A stretch of DNA of 64,000 bases from Actinomycetes bacterium (GCA_021831035.1 JAKBNL010000001.1:124001-188000), one strand, 5' to 3'; numbered from the stretch's first letter, positions 16,690 through 25,346 are shown. Translations and numbers: made by a program. Notes: generated by a model not told the origin, from the letters alone.

Positions 16690-17337
16690 GTGAGGCGCCC
16701 GACGGGCTACGGGGTCGCGAGCCTCGTGGCCCTCGTGGTCGCGGTGGGATTCCTGGCCGGCGCACTGCCGGCCAGGAATCCCGGCACCGTCGTGTTGAGC
16801 CCGGCCGCCCCCGCCGGGGCCGTCGCCTCGAGCGGGTCACGACCGGTGGCGCACCCCCGCCCGGTGACCCGCCCGCGCCCGGTGGCGCACTCGCGACCGG
16901 TGCACCTGTCGATCCCGGCCCTCGGGATCTCGACCGCGGTCGGACTGTTGGGTCTCCAGCGCGACGGCCAGGTCATGGTGCCCACGACGGTCCACACGGT
17001 GGGGTGGTTCCGCGACGGGCCGACGCCGGGCGTGGTGGGCTCCGCGGTCATCCTCGGCCACGTCGACTCCTTTCGCGGACCGGGCATCTTCTTCGAGCTC
17101 AAGACGATGCGCACCGGTGACCTCATCCGCGTGACGCTCGCCGACCACGTCGTCGTGACGTTCGTGGTGACCCGGGTCGTGCAGTTCGCCAAGACGCACT
17201 TCCCCGATCGCCTGGTTTACGGCCCGCACGGGACCCGCTCGCTCAACCTCGTCACGTGCGGGGGCGTCTTCGACCACGCCACGGGTAGCTACGAGTCCAA
17301 CGTCGTCGTGTTCTCGACCATGGTGCGCGCGAGCTGA
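16690..17337 (+). CDS. Class F-like sortase
   Basis: A 215-residue membrane-anchored cysteine transpeptidase. One N-terminal membrane segment is followed by a Pro/Arg/His-rich linker and the sortase barrel starting at VHLSIPALGI. The catalytic His is in ILGHVDS and the catalytic Cys in LVTCGG, at normal spacing. The Arg usually found shortly after the Cys is not obvious; the stretch is GSYESNVVVF. The gene lies 7 bases after a stalked surface protein ending in an anchor segment, so that protein is the likely substrate. The GTG at 16690 fits the membrane-anchor start and has only a weak AGGG site, consistent with coupling. Confidence 0.85.
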   Translation: MRRPTGYGVASLVALVVAVGFLAGALPARNPGTVVLSPAAPAGAVASSGSRPVAHPRPVTRPRPVAHSRPVHLSIPALGISTAVGLLGLQRDGQVMVPTTVHTVGWFRDGPTPGVVGSAVILGHVDSFRGPGIFFELKTMRTGDLIRVTLADHVVVTFVVTRVVQFAKTHFPDRLVYGPHGTRSLNLVTCGGVFDHATGSYESNVVVFSTMVRAS

Positions 17338-17532
17338 CAGCGACGCACCTCCACGCCCACCCGGCGGTCGCTACCGCACCGACGCGCGGGTCATCGGTCG
17401 ACGGTCGTCGTCGGTAGCGGCCCCACGGGGTGGGCGGTCTCGGCGAAGCCCCTCGGTCGGGTGGGTCGGGCTGAGCGCGACGCGACGCGTGGCTCCCGGT
17501 CCGGCCCGCGGGTAGCCTGGTGTCGCCGAGGT

Positions 17533-17648
17533 CCGCCGCGACGGCTGGGTCCCGTGCGACGGTCCTCCGTGAACCGAGTCAGGGGTGGAAGCCAGCAGCT
17601 CTCAGCGGACGGCATCGGGTGCCACGGTCCGCCTGGTCGTCGCGGCGC
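17533..17648 (+). ncRNA. ffs: Signal recognition particle 4.5S RNA
   Basis: The conserved SRP domain IV is clear: GAGTCAGG, then a GGT-GGAA-GCC tetraloop hairpin, then AGCAGC (17576-17599), as in bacterial 4.5S RNA. Flanking halves pair on either side: GGC.GG..CC.GTG (17543-17555) with CACGG.TCC.GCC (17623-17633). A further outer helix pairs CGCCGCGAC (near 17534) with GTCGCGGCG (ending near 17647). The exact ends are uncertain; the core is 17543-17633. A position just before dnaX is common in actinobacteria. The preceding stretch 17338-17532 holds nothing I can name. Confidence 0.85.
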
Positions 17649-17683
17649 CTCGGTCTGTCTCGGGCCGTCGTTAGCATGACCCC

Positions 17684-19372
17684 ATGCCCGACGGCCCCGC
17701 GACGCCGACCCCGCTCGAGGGCGTGACCTCCCTCTACCGGCGGTTCCGGCCGGGCCGGTTCGCCGAGCTGCGCGGACAGGATCACGTCGTGCGCGCGCTG
17801 CGCGGCGCGGTGGCCAACGGACGGGTCTCCCACGCCTACCTCTTCTCCGGACCCCGCGGGACGGGGAAGACGACGTCGGCCCGGATCCTCGCCAAGGCGC
17901 TCAACTGCGAGAGCCCCGTCGACGGTGACGCCTGCACCGTCTGCGCCAGCTGTGTCGCGATCACGAGGGGGTCGTCACTCGACGTCATCGAGCTCGACGC
18001 GGCCTCCAACAACGGTGTCGACGACGTGCGCGACATCGTGGCCGGCGCCTGGCACGGCACGCCGGGCTCGTGGAAGGTTTACATCGTCGACGAGGTCCAC
18101 CAGCTCTCGAAGGCGGCGTCGGCCGCGCTCTTGAAGACCCTCGAGGAGCCGCCGGCCCACGTCGTGTTCGTCCTGGCCACGACCGACCCCCACAAGGTCC
18201 TGCCGACGATCCGCTCGCGCACCCAGCACCTCGAGTTCCGCCTCTTCCCGGCCGAGACCCTGGCGTCACTGCTCAAAGACGTGAGCCGCGCGGCCGACCT
18301 CGCGACCGACGAGGCGACGTTGGAGGCGGCCGTCCGTCTCGGGCGCGGCTCGGCCCGCGACGCCCTGAGCGCCCTCGACCAACTCGTCGCGACCGGGGCG
18401 GTCGCCGAGGCCCGGCCCACCTTCGACGACCTCCTCGAGGGGATCGTCCTTTCCGACGCCGTGTCGACGCTGACCGCGCTGGCGACGCTCGTGGGGGAGG
18501 GCTGGGACCCCGAGCAGCTGGCCGAGAGCCTCGCGGGCGAGGTCCGCCAGGTCTTCCTCCTGCAGGTCGCCCCCCGGGTGGCCGACGCCGTCGACGCCGA
18601 CCGCGCCCGACTGGTCGGGTGGGGCGAGCGACTCGGTCTCGCGCGCACGGTCCGTGTCCTCGAGACCGTCGGCCGGGCGATCCGGGAGATGAAGAGCGCC
18701 CCGGACAAGGTGGTCATCCTCGAGGTCGCCCTGGTTCGCCTGGTGCGCCCCGAGCTCGACGCGACCTACGAGGCGCTCGAGGAGCGGCTCGTCCGGCTCG
18801 AGCGCGAACTGCGCGCCGCCCCGGCTCCGACCGCCCCGGACACGAGGTCCCGCCGACCCATCGGCCAGGGCGCCGTGACGATTCCGCCGGTGTCGGAGCC
18901 CGAACCTCCCGCGACCGTCGAGCCGTCGCCGTCGCCGTCGACCGAGGCCGGGGGTGAGGACGTCCCCACCCTCGACGACGTGCGCACCCGCTTCGCCGAG
19001 CGGGTGGTGCCGCGGACCTCGCGGGCGGCCCAGCTCATCTTGCGCTCGGCGCGGGTGCAGGCCGTCGAGGGTTCCGTCCTCACGATCGCGGTGGCCAGCG
19101 AGGAGATGCGTCAGAACACCGAGATGATCACCCAGGGGCTCCGCGGGGCGCTCGAGCACGAGTTCAAGCGCGGCTTCAGCGTCCGCTGGAGCGTCGACCC
19201 GTCCCTCGTCGCCGCGCCACCCCCGACGCGTGCCCCTCGAGGTGCGTCGGCGCCGATCCGTGACGAGGAGGTCCACGACACCGGCGACGACGACGCTGAG
19301 GTCGTCGTCGTCGACTCGGCCGCCGAGCACCTCATCACCGAGATGTTCCCCGGCGCCGAGGAGATCTCGTGA
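17684..19372 (+). CDS. dnaX: DNA polymerase III gamma/tau subunit
   Basis: A 562-residue clamp-loader ATPase of the replisome. Walker A is GPRGTGKTT, the zinc module follows as CTVCASC, and Walker B is YIVDEVH; SARDALSALDQ is the sensor 2 region. The C-terminal half has a Pro/Glu-rich linker then a conserved domain around TSRAAQLILRSARV. No slippery A-run suggests a programmed frameshift. TAGCAT at 17672-17677 lies six bases before the ATG, so the message is probably leaderless. It overlaps recR by four bases (GTGA); the ybaB/ebfC gene often found between them is absent. Confidence 0.93.
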   Translation: MPDGPATPTPLEGVTSLYRRFRPGRFAELRGQDHVVRALRGAVANGRVSHAYLFSGPRGTGKTTSARILAKALNCESPVDGDACTVCASCVAITRGSSLDVIELDAASNNGVDDVRDIVAGAWHGTPGSWKVYIVDEVHQLSKAASAALLKTLEEPPAHVVFVLATTDPHKVLPTIRSRTQHLEFRLFPAETLASLLKDVSRAADLATDEATLEAAVRLGRGSARDALSALDQLVATGAVAEARPTFDDLLEGIVLSDAVSTLTALATLVGEGWDPEQLAESLAGEVRQVFLLQVAPRVADAVDADRARLVGWGERLGLARTVRVLETVGRAIREMKSAPDKVVILEVALVRLVRPELDATYEALEERLVRLERELRAAPAPTAPDTRSRRPIGQGAVTIPPVSEPEPPATVEPSPSPSTEAGGEDVPTLDDVRTRFAERVVPRTSRAAQLILRSARVQAVEGSVLTIAVASEEMRQNTEMITQGLRGALEHEFKRGFSVRWSVDPSLVAAPPPTRAPRGASAPIRDEEVHDTGDDDAEVVVVDSAAEHLITEMFPGAEEIS

Positions 19373-19971
19373 ACTACCCCCCGGCCCTGCAGAGCGCCAT
19401 CGACGAGCTCGGACGCTTCCCGGGCGTCGGGCCGAAGTCGGCCCAGCGCATCGCGTTCTGGCTCATGCGCCAGCCACGCGAAGACGTCGAGCGCCTGGCG
19501 GGATCGCTCACCGAGATGACGACGCGTCTGGCCTTCTGCGAGCGGTGCTGCAACGTGGCCGAGGTCGGCGGGCTCTGCCCGATCTGTGCCGACCCCCGGC
19601 GCGACCCCACGGTGATCTGCGTGGTCGAGAGCCCGCCCGACGTTGCGGCGGTCGAGCGCTCCGGCGCCTTCCACGGCACCTACCACGTCCTCCACGGCGT
19701 CCTCAGTCCCCTCGAGGGGATCACCCCGGAGCGGCTACGCATCGGTGAGCTCCTCGAGCGGCTCCGCGGTCCGGTGAAGGAGGTCATCCTCTGCTTCAAC
19801 TCCAACGTCGAGGGCGACCACACCGCGATGTACCTCACGCGCCTGCTGCAGGTGCCCGGCCTGGTCGTCTCCCAGCCGGCGAGCGGTCTGCCGGTCGGCG
19901 GTGACGTCGAGTTCGCCGACGACCTCACCCTCGGTCGGGCCTTCGAGGGCCGCCGAATCCTCTCGGACTGA
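19369..19971 (+). CDS. recR: Recombination mediator protein RecR
   Basis: A 200-residue DNA repair protein that works with RecO (and RecF) to load RecA on gapped DNA. It has an N-terminal helix-hairpin-helix (RFPGVGPKSAQRIAFWL), a C4 zinc finger (CERCCN...CPIC) and a Toprim domain starting ICVVESPPDVAAVERSG. Length is normal. The start GTG overlaps the dnaX stop, so the two are translationally coupled. Confidence 0.95.
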   Translation: MNYPPALQSAIDELGRFPGVGPKSAQRIAFWLMRQPREDVERLAGSLTEMTTRLAFCERCCNVAEVGGLCPICADPRRDPTVICVVESPPDVAAVERSGAFHGTYHVLHGVLSPLEGITPERLRIGELLERLRGPVKEVILCFNSNVEGDHTAMYLTRLLQVPGLVVSQPASGLPVGGDVEFADDLTLGRAFEGRRILSD

Positions 19972-20106
19972 CGCCGGCCGCCACGGCGCGCACGGCGTCG
20001 ACGCGTGACGGCGCCGATCAGGGCCGTCGCGCCCGTCGGGGCCGTCGCGCGGGCGAGGGAGCGCACCGTGGCGGGTCGTCGGCGACGCGAGCGCCAGACT
20101 GGGGGC

Positions 20107-20628
20107 GTGCGCTACCTCATCGTCGTGCGCCACGCCTCCGCCGAGGATCCCCAGCCCGGACGCGGGGACGCCGAGCGGGCCCTGACCAAGAAGGGCCGTC
20201 GCCAGTGCGCGCGCCTGCGCGACTGGGCCGAGGATCCCGAGGCGCTGGGCCGCTTCGGTCCGGTGACGGCCGTGGTGAGCGCGGCGACGCGCACGCGTGA
20301 GACCTTCGAGCGCGGCTTCGCCGGGACCACCCTCGTCGCCGAGTCCTTCGAAAGCGCCGCGCTCTACAACGGCCGACGTCACGTCGGGGTGGCGGACGTC
20401 GTCGCCGAGCTCCTCGCCCACGACGTGGCCGACCGCTCGCTGCTCGTCGTGGGCCACAACCCCACGGTCCGTGAGGTCGTCGACGCCCTCGGCGTCGGGG
20501 TGCCGCTGACGCGCGAGGCCTGGTTCCCCAAGGGTGGGGCGGTCGTGCTCGAACTCGGCGGCGAGCGCCCGATCGGGGCCGGGGGCCACCGCTGCGTCGG
20601 GTTCTTCGACCCGACGAGCGAGGACTAG
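20107..20628 (+). CDS. SixA-type phosphohistidine phosphatase / histidine phosphatase family protein
   Basis: A 173-residue protein of the histidine phosphatase branch. The catalytic RHG-like motif is VVRHASAE at the N-terminus, and the second His is in LLVVGHNPTVRE. TRTRETFERGF supplies further phosphate-binding Arg residues. Short single-domain members such as SixA dephosphorylate phosphohistidine, but substrates vary. The GTG at 20107 puts the RHA motif at the usual distance from the N-terminus. Its TAG shares CTAG with the stop codon of the convergent thiolase gene. Confidence 0.78.
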   Translation: MRYLIVVRHASAEDPQPGRGDAERALTKKGRRQCARLRDWAEDPEALGRFGPVTAVVSAATRTRETFERGFAGTTLVAESFESAALYNGRRHVGVADVVAELLAHDVADRSLLVVGHNPTVREVVDALGVGVPLTREAWFPKGGAVVLELGGERPIGAGGHRCVGFFDPTSED

Positions 20629-21803
20629 AGGGTCCGCAGGATCGCCGCGTCGCCCTGGCCGCCGCCCCCGCAGAGGCCGACGGCGGCCAGGCCGCCGCCG
20701 CGCTCGGCGAGCTCGGTGAGGGCGGTGATCACCAGGCGCGTGCCTGACATCCCAATCGGGTGGCCCAGGGCGATGGCGCCACCGTTGACGTTCACCCGCC
20801 CCTCGTCCACGCCGAGGTCGTCCATCGAGGCCAGGGCGACCGCGGCGAAGGCCTCGTTGATCTCGAGCACGGCCAGGTCGCGGATCTCGACCTCGGCGCG
20901 CTTGGCGGCCTTGAGGATGGCTCGCGAGGGCTGGGTGAGCAACGACGTGTCGGGCCCGGCCACCTGGCCGTAGCCGATGATCTCGCCGATCGGGTCGAGT
21001 CCGAGCTCCAGGCTGCGCTCGTGGCTCATCACCAGCACCGCCGCCGCGCCGTCGGAGATCTGGCTGGCGTTGCCCGCGGTGATGGTGCCGTCGGCCGCGA
21101 AGGCCGGACGCAGCCGCGCGAGCCCCTCGACGGTGGTGTCGGCCCGGATGCCCTCGTCGGCGTCGAGCGTGAGGGGCTCGCCGCCGCGGCGCGGCACGGC
21201 GACCGGCGCGATCTCCAGGGCCAGGCGGCCGACCTTGGCCGCCGCGGCCGCCAGCTCGTGACTGCGAGCGGCGAACTCGTCCTGGCGTTGGCGCGAGAGG
21301 CGTCCGGCGCTGTAGCGCTCGGTCGCCAGGCCCATCGCGCAGTGGTCGAAGGCGCACGTGAGCCCGTCGAACATCATCGAGTCGACGACGCTCTGGTCGC
21401 CGAGCCGGTAGCCGGCCCGGGCCCCGGGCAGGAGATAGGGCGCGTTGGTCATCGACTCCATGCCCCCGGCGACGACGACGTCGGCCTCGCCCGCGCGCAC
21501 CATGAGGTCGGCCAGGTAGATCGACTGCAGTCCCGAGAGGCAGACCTTGTTGATGGTGGTGGCGTGCACGCTCAAAGGGACCCCGGCCCGGGCCGCGGCC
21601 TGGCGGGCGGTGATCTGGCCCTGGCCGGCCTGGAGGACCTGGCCCATGAGGACGGCGTCGATCGTGGCGGGGTCGAGGCCCGTCGCCTCGAGGATGGCCC
21701 GGATCGCCGCTCCGCCCAGGTCCTGGGCGCTCAGGGGCGCGAATCCGCCGGCCAGCTTCGCGATGGCCGTCCTCTTGCCGGCGACGATGACGCTACGGGT
21801 CAT
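20625..21803 (-). CDS. Acetyl-CoA C-acetyltransferase (thiolase)
   Basis: A 392-residue thiolase that condenses two acetyl-CoA to acetoacetyl-CoA, or cleaves it. The nucleophilic Cys is in NKVCLSGLQS, and GHPIGMSGTR and CGGGGQGDA carry the catalytic His and second Cys. The biosynthetic type is favoured by its place beside ccr, since acetoacetyl-CoA feeds the ethylmalonyl-CoA pathway. The ATG at 21803 has AGGAGG upstream. It is divergent from ccr with 75 bases between, and its stop shares CTAG with sixA. Confidence 0.9.
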   Translation of the reverse strand: MTRSVIVAGKRTAIAKLAGGFAPLSAQDLGGAAIRAILEATGLDPATIDAVLMGQVLQAGQGQITARQAAARAGVPLSVHATTINKVCLSGLQSIYLADLMVRAGEADVVVAGGMESMTNAPYLLPGARAGYRLGDQSVVDSMMFDGLTCAFDHCAMGLATERYSAGRLSRQRQDEFAARSHELAAAAAKVGRLALEIAPVAVPRRGGEPLTLDADEGIRADTTVEGLARLRPAFAADGTITAGNASQISDGAAAVLVMSHERSLELGLDPIGEIIGYGQVAGPDTSLLTQPSRAILKAAKRAEVEIRDLAVLEINEAFAAVALASMDDLGVDEGRVNVNGGAIALGHPIGMSGTRLVITALTELAERGGGLAAVGLCGGGGQGDAAILRTL

Positions 21804-21878
21804 GAGACCTCCTTGTCCGCTGAGAGACACGTTAGACGGGCCGGAAACGCGCGGATTCCGACCGCTAGCCTCTCGCGG

Positions 21879-23225
21879 ATGAGCGAGATTCTCGACGCCG
21901 TGCGCGCCGACGCCGGCCCCGACGAGTTGGCCGGCCTGCCCCTGCCCGCGACGACCCGGGCGGTGCTGGTGCGCCGGGCCGACGCCGGGATGTTCGAGGG
22001 GCTGGACTCGCGCGACAAGGACCCGCGCGCGAGCCTGCGCCTCGAGGAGGTGCCCCTGCCCGAGCTCGCCCCCGACGAGGTCTACCTGGCGGTGATGGCC
22101 TCGTCGATCAACTTCAACACCGTCTGGACGAGCATCTTCGAGCCGCTGCCGACCTTCGGCTTCCTCGACCGGCTCGGGCGCGAGTCGGTGTGGGGCGCGC
22201 GCCACGCCCTCGACTACCACGTCGTCGGATCGGACGCCTCGGGGGTGGTGCTGCGCGCGGGTTCGGCCGTGCGCAACTGGCGGGTCGGGGACCGGGTGAC
22301 GGTCCACTGCAACTACGTCGACGACCAGGACCCCTCGGCCCACGACGACTCCATGCTCGCGGCCAACCAGCGGATCTGGGGCTTCGAGACGAACTTCGGG
22401 GGCCTGGCCGACGTCTGCGTCGTCAAGGCCAACCAGCTGATGCCCAAGCCGGCGCACCTCACGTGGGAGGAGGCCGCGGTGAACGCGCTGTGCAACTCGA
22501 CGGCCTACCGGATGCTGCTGTCGCCCAACGGGGCGCGCATCGGGCCCGGCGACCGGGTGCTGGTGTGGGGGGCGTCGGGCGGAATCGGCTCGTTCGCCGT
22601 CCAGCACGTCCTCAACGCCGGCGGCGTGCCGGTGGGGGTCGTCTCCAGCGAGGCCAAGGCCCAGACGCTGCGCGAGCTGGGCTGCGCGCACGTCATCAAC
22701 CGCGCCGAGAAGCAGTACCGGTTCTGGAAGGACGAGCACACCCAGGACGAGTCCGAGTGGCGTCGGCTGGGCAAGGACATCCGCCAACTCGTCGGCGAGG
22801 ACGTCGACGTGGTCTTCGAGCACCCCGGCCGCCAGACGATGGGCGCGAGCGTCTTCGTCACCCGGCGCGGCGGCACGATCGTCACCTGCGCGGCGACGAG
22901 CGGCTACATGATCGAGTACGACAACCGCCACCTCTGGATGAGGCTCAAGACGATCAAGGGCTCGCACTTCGCCAACTACCGTGAGGCGTGGGCGGCCAAC
23001 CAGACGCTGATCGACGGCCGCGTCGTCCCACCGATGTCGGCCGTCTTCCCCCTCGAGGAGACCGGTGAGGCGACCTACGAGGTCCACCACAACCGCCACG
23101 AGGGCAAGATCGCCGTGCTGTGCGCGGCCGAGCGCGAGGGACTCGGGGTCAGCGACCCGGCCACCCGCGAGCGGGTGGGCGAGGGGCGACTCACCGTCTT
23201 TCGCCGCCACGACCAGGAGGGCTAG
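21879..23225 (+). CDS. ccr: Crotonyl-CoA carboxylase/reductase
   Basis: A 448-residue medium-chain dehydrogenase that reductively carboxylates crotonyl-CoA to ethylmalonyl-CoA with NADPH and CO2, the key step of the ethylmalonyl-CoA pathway. The nucleotide motif is WGASGGIGSFAVQ. The residues described for CO2 binding in characterised Ccr enzymes appear conserved: Asn in SINFNTVW, Phe-Glu in WGFETNFGG and His in KGSHFANYREAW. This argues for a carboxylase over a simple enoyl-CoA reductase. TAGCCT at 21866-21871 lies seven bases before the ATG (leaderless). The epimerase gene begins at the base after its stop codon. Confidence 0.93.
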   Translation: MSEILDAVRADAGPDELAGLPLPATTRAVLVRRADAGMFEGLDSRDKDPRASLRLEEVPLPELAPDEVYLAVMASSINFNTVWTSIFEPLPTFGFLDRLGRESVWGARHALDYHVVGSDASGVVLRAGSAVRNWRVGDRVTVHCNYVDDQDPSAHDDSMLAANQRIWGFETNFGGLADVCVVKANQLMPKPAHLTWEEAAVNALCNSTAYRMLLSPNGARIGPGDRVLVWGASGGIGSFAVQHVLNAGGVPVGVVSSEAKAQTLRELGCAHVINRAEKQYRFWKDEHTQDESEWRRLGKDIRQLVGEDVDVVFEHPGRQTMGASVFVTRRGGTIVTCAATSGYMIEYDNRHLWMRLKTIKGSHFANYREAWAANQTLIDGRVVPPMSAVFPLEETGEATYEVHHNRHEGKIAVLCAAEREGLGVSDPATRERVGEGRLTVFRRHDQEG

Positions 23226-23651
23226 ATGGAGCTCACCGAGATCGATCACGTGGCCATCGCCGTGCGCGACCTCGACGCGGCGGTGCGCTGGTACGCCGAG
23301 GTGCTCGGGGCGCCGACCGTGCACCGCGAGGTCGTCGCCTCCGACGGCGTCGAAGAGGCGTTGGTGCGCGTCGCCGACTCCTACGTGCAGCTCCTGCGGC
23401 CCACGCGCGAGGACTCGCCCGTGGGGAGGTTCCTCGCCGCGCGCGGCGAGGGCCTGCACCACGTCGCCTATCGCGTGGCGGACTGCGCGGCCGTGCTCGA
23501 CGCGGTCAAGGCGGCGGGTCAGCGCGTCATCGACGAGCACCCGCGGCCCGGCTCGCGCGGCACCACGGTGGCCTTCGTCCACCCGTCGGCGTCCTTCGCG
23601 ACGCTCATCGAGCTGGTCCAGGAGGGACCGGGCTCGGCGGTTACCGCGTAG
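23226..23651 (+). CDS. Ethylmalonyl-CoA/methylmalonyl-CoA epimerase
   Basis: A 141-residue VOC-fold metalloenzyme that interconverts the 2R and 2S forms of methylmalonyl-CoA and ethylmalonyl-CoA. The first metal ligand is His in IDHVAIAVRDL, and EGLHHVAYRV and FVHPS complete the fold. It starts directly after the ccr stop codon, with GGAGG inside the end of ccr, so it is co-translated. The context, with Ccr before it and an ethylmalonyl-CoA mutase nearby, fits a role in both pathways. Confidence 0.88.
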   Translation: MELTEIDHVAIAVRDLDAAVRWYAEVLGAPTVHREVVASDGVEEALVRVADSYVQLLRPTREDSPVGRFLAARGEGLHHVAYRVADCAAVLDAVKAAGQRVIDEHPRPGSRGTTVAFVHPSASFATLIELVQEGPGSAVTA

Positions 23652-23685
23652 TCGGTCGCGCTACCTCACGGTAAGCGCGCGATTC

Positions 23686-23700
23686 CTACTTCGAAGTAAC
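23686..23700 (+). promoter_or_regulatory. Candidate operator: inverted repeat before the carboxylase gene
   Basis: CTACTTCGAAGTAAC contains a perfect 12-bp palindrome (23687-23698). It lies about 80 bases before the -10 box (TAGCCT, 23777-23782) of the acyl-CoA carboxylase gene. A closely matching 15-mer, TTACTTACGGGTAAC, occurs on the minus strand at 28360-28346 upstream of hbd. The size and symmetry fit a TetR- or GntR-type dimer site; the regulator is not in the window. Confidence 0.45.
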
Positions 23701-23789
23701 GCAAAGGGCACCGCGCGTTCGCGCCCGCGGCGCGTCGCGCGCACACCAGGGCCCGAAGTCGCCCGAACGCGGTGGCTAGCCTCTGGTCC

Positions 23790-25346
23790 ATGGAGCACTC
23801 GATGGCGGAACGACTGAAGGAGCTCGAGGCCCGCAAGGCCGAGGCGGTGGTGGCCGGTGGCGAGAGGGCGATCGAGCGCCATCACGCCAAGGGCAAGCTC
23901 ACCGCCCGCGAACGGCTCGAGTACCTGCTCGACGAAGGCTCGTTCCAAGAGCTCGACATGCTGACGCGCCACAACGCGTCGGGCATGGGCCTGGAGGACT
24001 CGCGTCCCTTCACCGACGGCGTGATCACCGGCTACGGCAAGATCGACGGGCGCAAGGTCTGCGTCTACTCCCAGGACTTCACCGTCTTCGGCGGCGCCCT
24101 GGGCGAGACCCACGGCGAGAAGATCCAAAAGATCATGGACCTGGCTATGACGATGGGCCTGCCGATCATCGGGCTCAACGACGGCGCCGGCGCGCGCATC
24201 CAAGAGGGCGTGGCCGCCCTCAACGCCTACGGCGGCATCTTCTACCGCAACACGCGGGCCTCGGGCGTCGTGCCCCAGGTCTCGGTCATCCTCGGCCCGT
24301 GCGCCGGTGGCGCCGTCTACTCCCCGGCGCTGACCGACTTCATCTTCATGGTGAAGGACTCCTCACACATGTTCATCACCGGCCCCGACGTGGTGAAGTC
24401 GGTCACCGGCGAGGACGTCACCCTCGAGGAGCTCGGCGGCGCCCAGACCCACGCCACCCGCTCCGGGGTGGCCAACTTCGTCCTGCCCGACGAGAAGAGC
24501 GTCCTCGACGAGGTGCGCTACCTCCTCTCCTTCCTGCCCTCGAACAACATGGAGGAGCCGCCGCGGATCCTGGTCGGGGACGACCCGGACCGGCTGTGCG
24601 AGGACCTGCGCGACCTCCTGCCCGACTCCTCCAACCAGCCCTACGACATGAAGAGGGTCATCACCTCGATCGTCGACAACGGCGACTACATGGAGGTCCA
24701 CGCCACCTACGCCCAGCAGGTGACCTGCGGGTTCGCCCGTATCGACGGGCACACGGTGGGCATCGTGGCCAACCAGCCCCAGACCCTCGCCGGGGTCCTC
24801 GACATCTCGTCCTCGGAGAAGGCCGCGCGCTTCGTGCGCACCTGCGACGCCTTCAACGTGCCGATCGTGACCTTCGTCGACGTGCCGGGCTTCATGCCCG
24901 GCGTCTCCCAGGAGTACGGCGGGATCATCCGCCACGGCGCGAAGCTGCTCTACGCCTTCTGCGAGGCGACGGTGCCGCGGATCTCGATCACCACCCGCAA
25001 GGCCTACGGCGGCGCCTACGTCGTGATGAACTCCAAGTCGATCGGCGCCGACCTGGCCTTCGCCTGGCCGACCGCCGAGTTCGCGGTCATGGGCGCGTCG
25101 GGTGCGGTGGGGATCGTGCACCGCCGGGACCTCGCCGAGGCCGACGACCCCGAGTCGATGCGCGCCCAGCTCATCGACGACTACGAGGAGCGCTACGTCA
25201 ACCCCTACATCGCGGCCGAGCGGGGCTTCGTCGACGACGTGATCGACCCGGCCGACACCCGTCGGGTGCTCGCCAAGTCGCTCGACCTGCTGCGGGGCAA
25301 GCGCGAGGAGCTGCCCAAGCGCAAGCACGGGAACGTGCCGCTGTGA
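23790..25346 (+). CDS. Acyl-CoA carboxylase beta subunit (propionyl-CoA carboxylase-like)
   Basis: A 518-residue carboxyltransferase subunit that moves CO2 from carboxybiotin to an acyl-CoA. The two oxyanion glycine pairs are in GPCAGGAVYSPA and MGASGAVGIV, and both crotonase-like halves are complete. Propionyl-CoA is the expected substrate here, giving methylmalonyl-CoA. However, the specificity residue that is Asp in characterised actinobacterial propionyl-CoA carboxylases (GGAYDVM) is Val (GGAYVVM). The biotin carboxylase subunit is not in the window. TAGCCT (23777-23782) is seven bases before the ATG at 23790, which rules against the GTG at 23772. An in-frame ATG at 23802 is also possible. 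Confidence 0.9.
   Translation: MEHSMAERLKELEARKAEAVVAGGERAIERHHAKGKLTARERLEYLLDEGSFQELDMLTRHNASGMGLEDSRPFTDGVITGYGKIDGRKVCVYSQDFTVFGGALGETHGEKIQKIMDLAMTMGLPIIGLNDGAGARIQEGVAALNAYGGIFYRNTRASGVVPQVSVILGPCAGGAVYSPALTDFIFMVKDSSHMFITGPDVVKSVTGEDVTLEELGGAQTHATRSGVANFVLPDEKSVLDEVRYLLSFLPSNNMEEPPRILVGDDPDRLCEDLRDLLPDSSNQPYDMKRVITSIVDNGDYMEVHATYAQQVTCGFARIDGHTVGIVANQPQTLAGVLDISSSEKAARFVRTCDAFNVPIVTFVDVPGFMPGVSQEYGGIIRHGAKLLYAFCEATVPRISITTRKAYGGAYVVMNSKSIGADLAFAWPTAEFAVMGASGAVGIVHRRDLAEADDPESMRAQLIDDYEERYVNPYIAAERGFVDDVIDPADTRRVLAKSLDLLRGKREELPKRKHGNVPL

Noticed and set aside
23772..23789. GTG at 23772 as start of the carboxylase beta subunit
   Set aside because: It lies upstream of the TAGCCT -10 box that ends seven bases before the ATG at 23790, so it would not be in the transcript.
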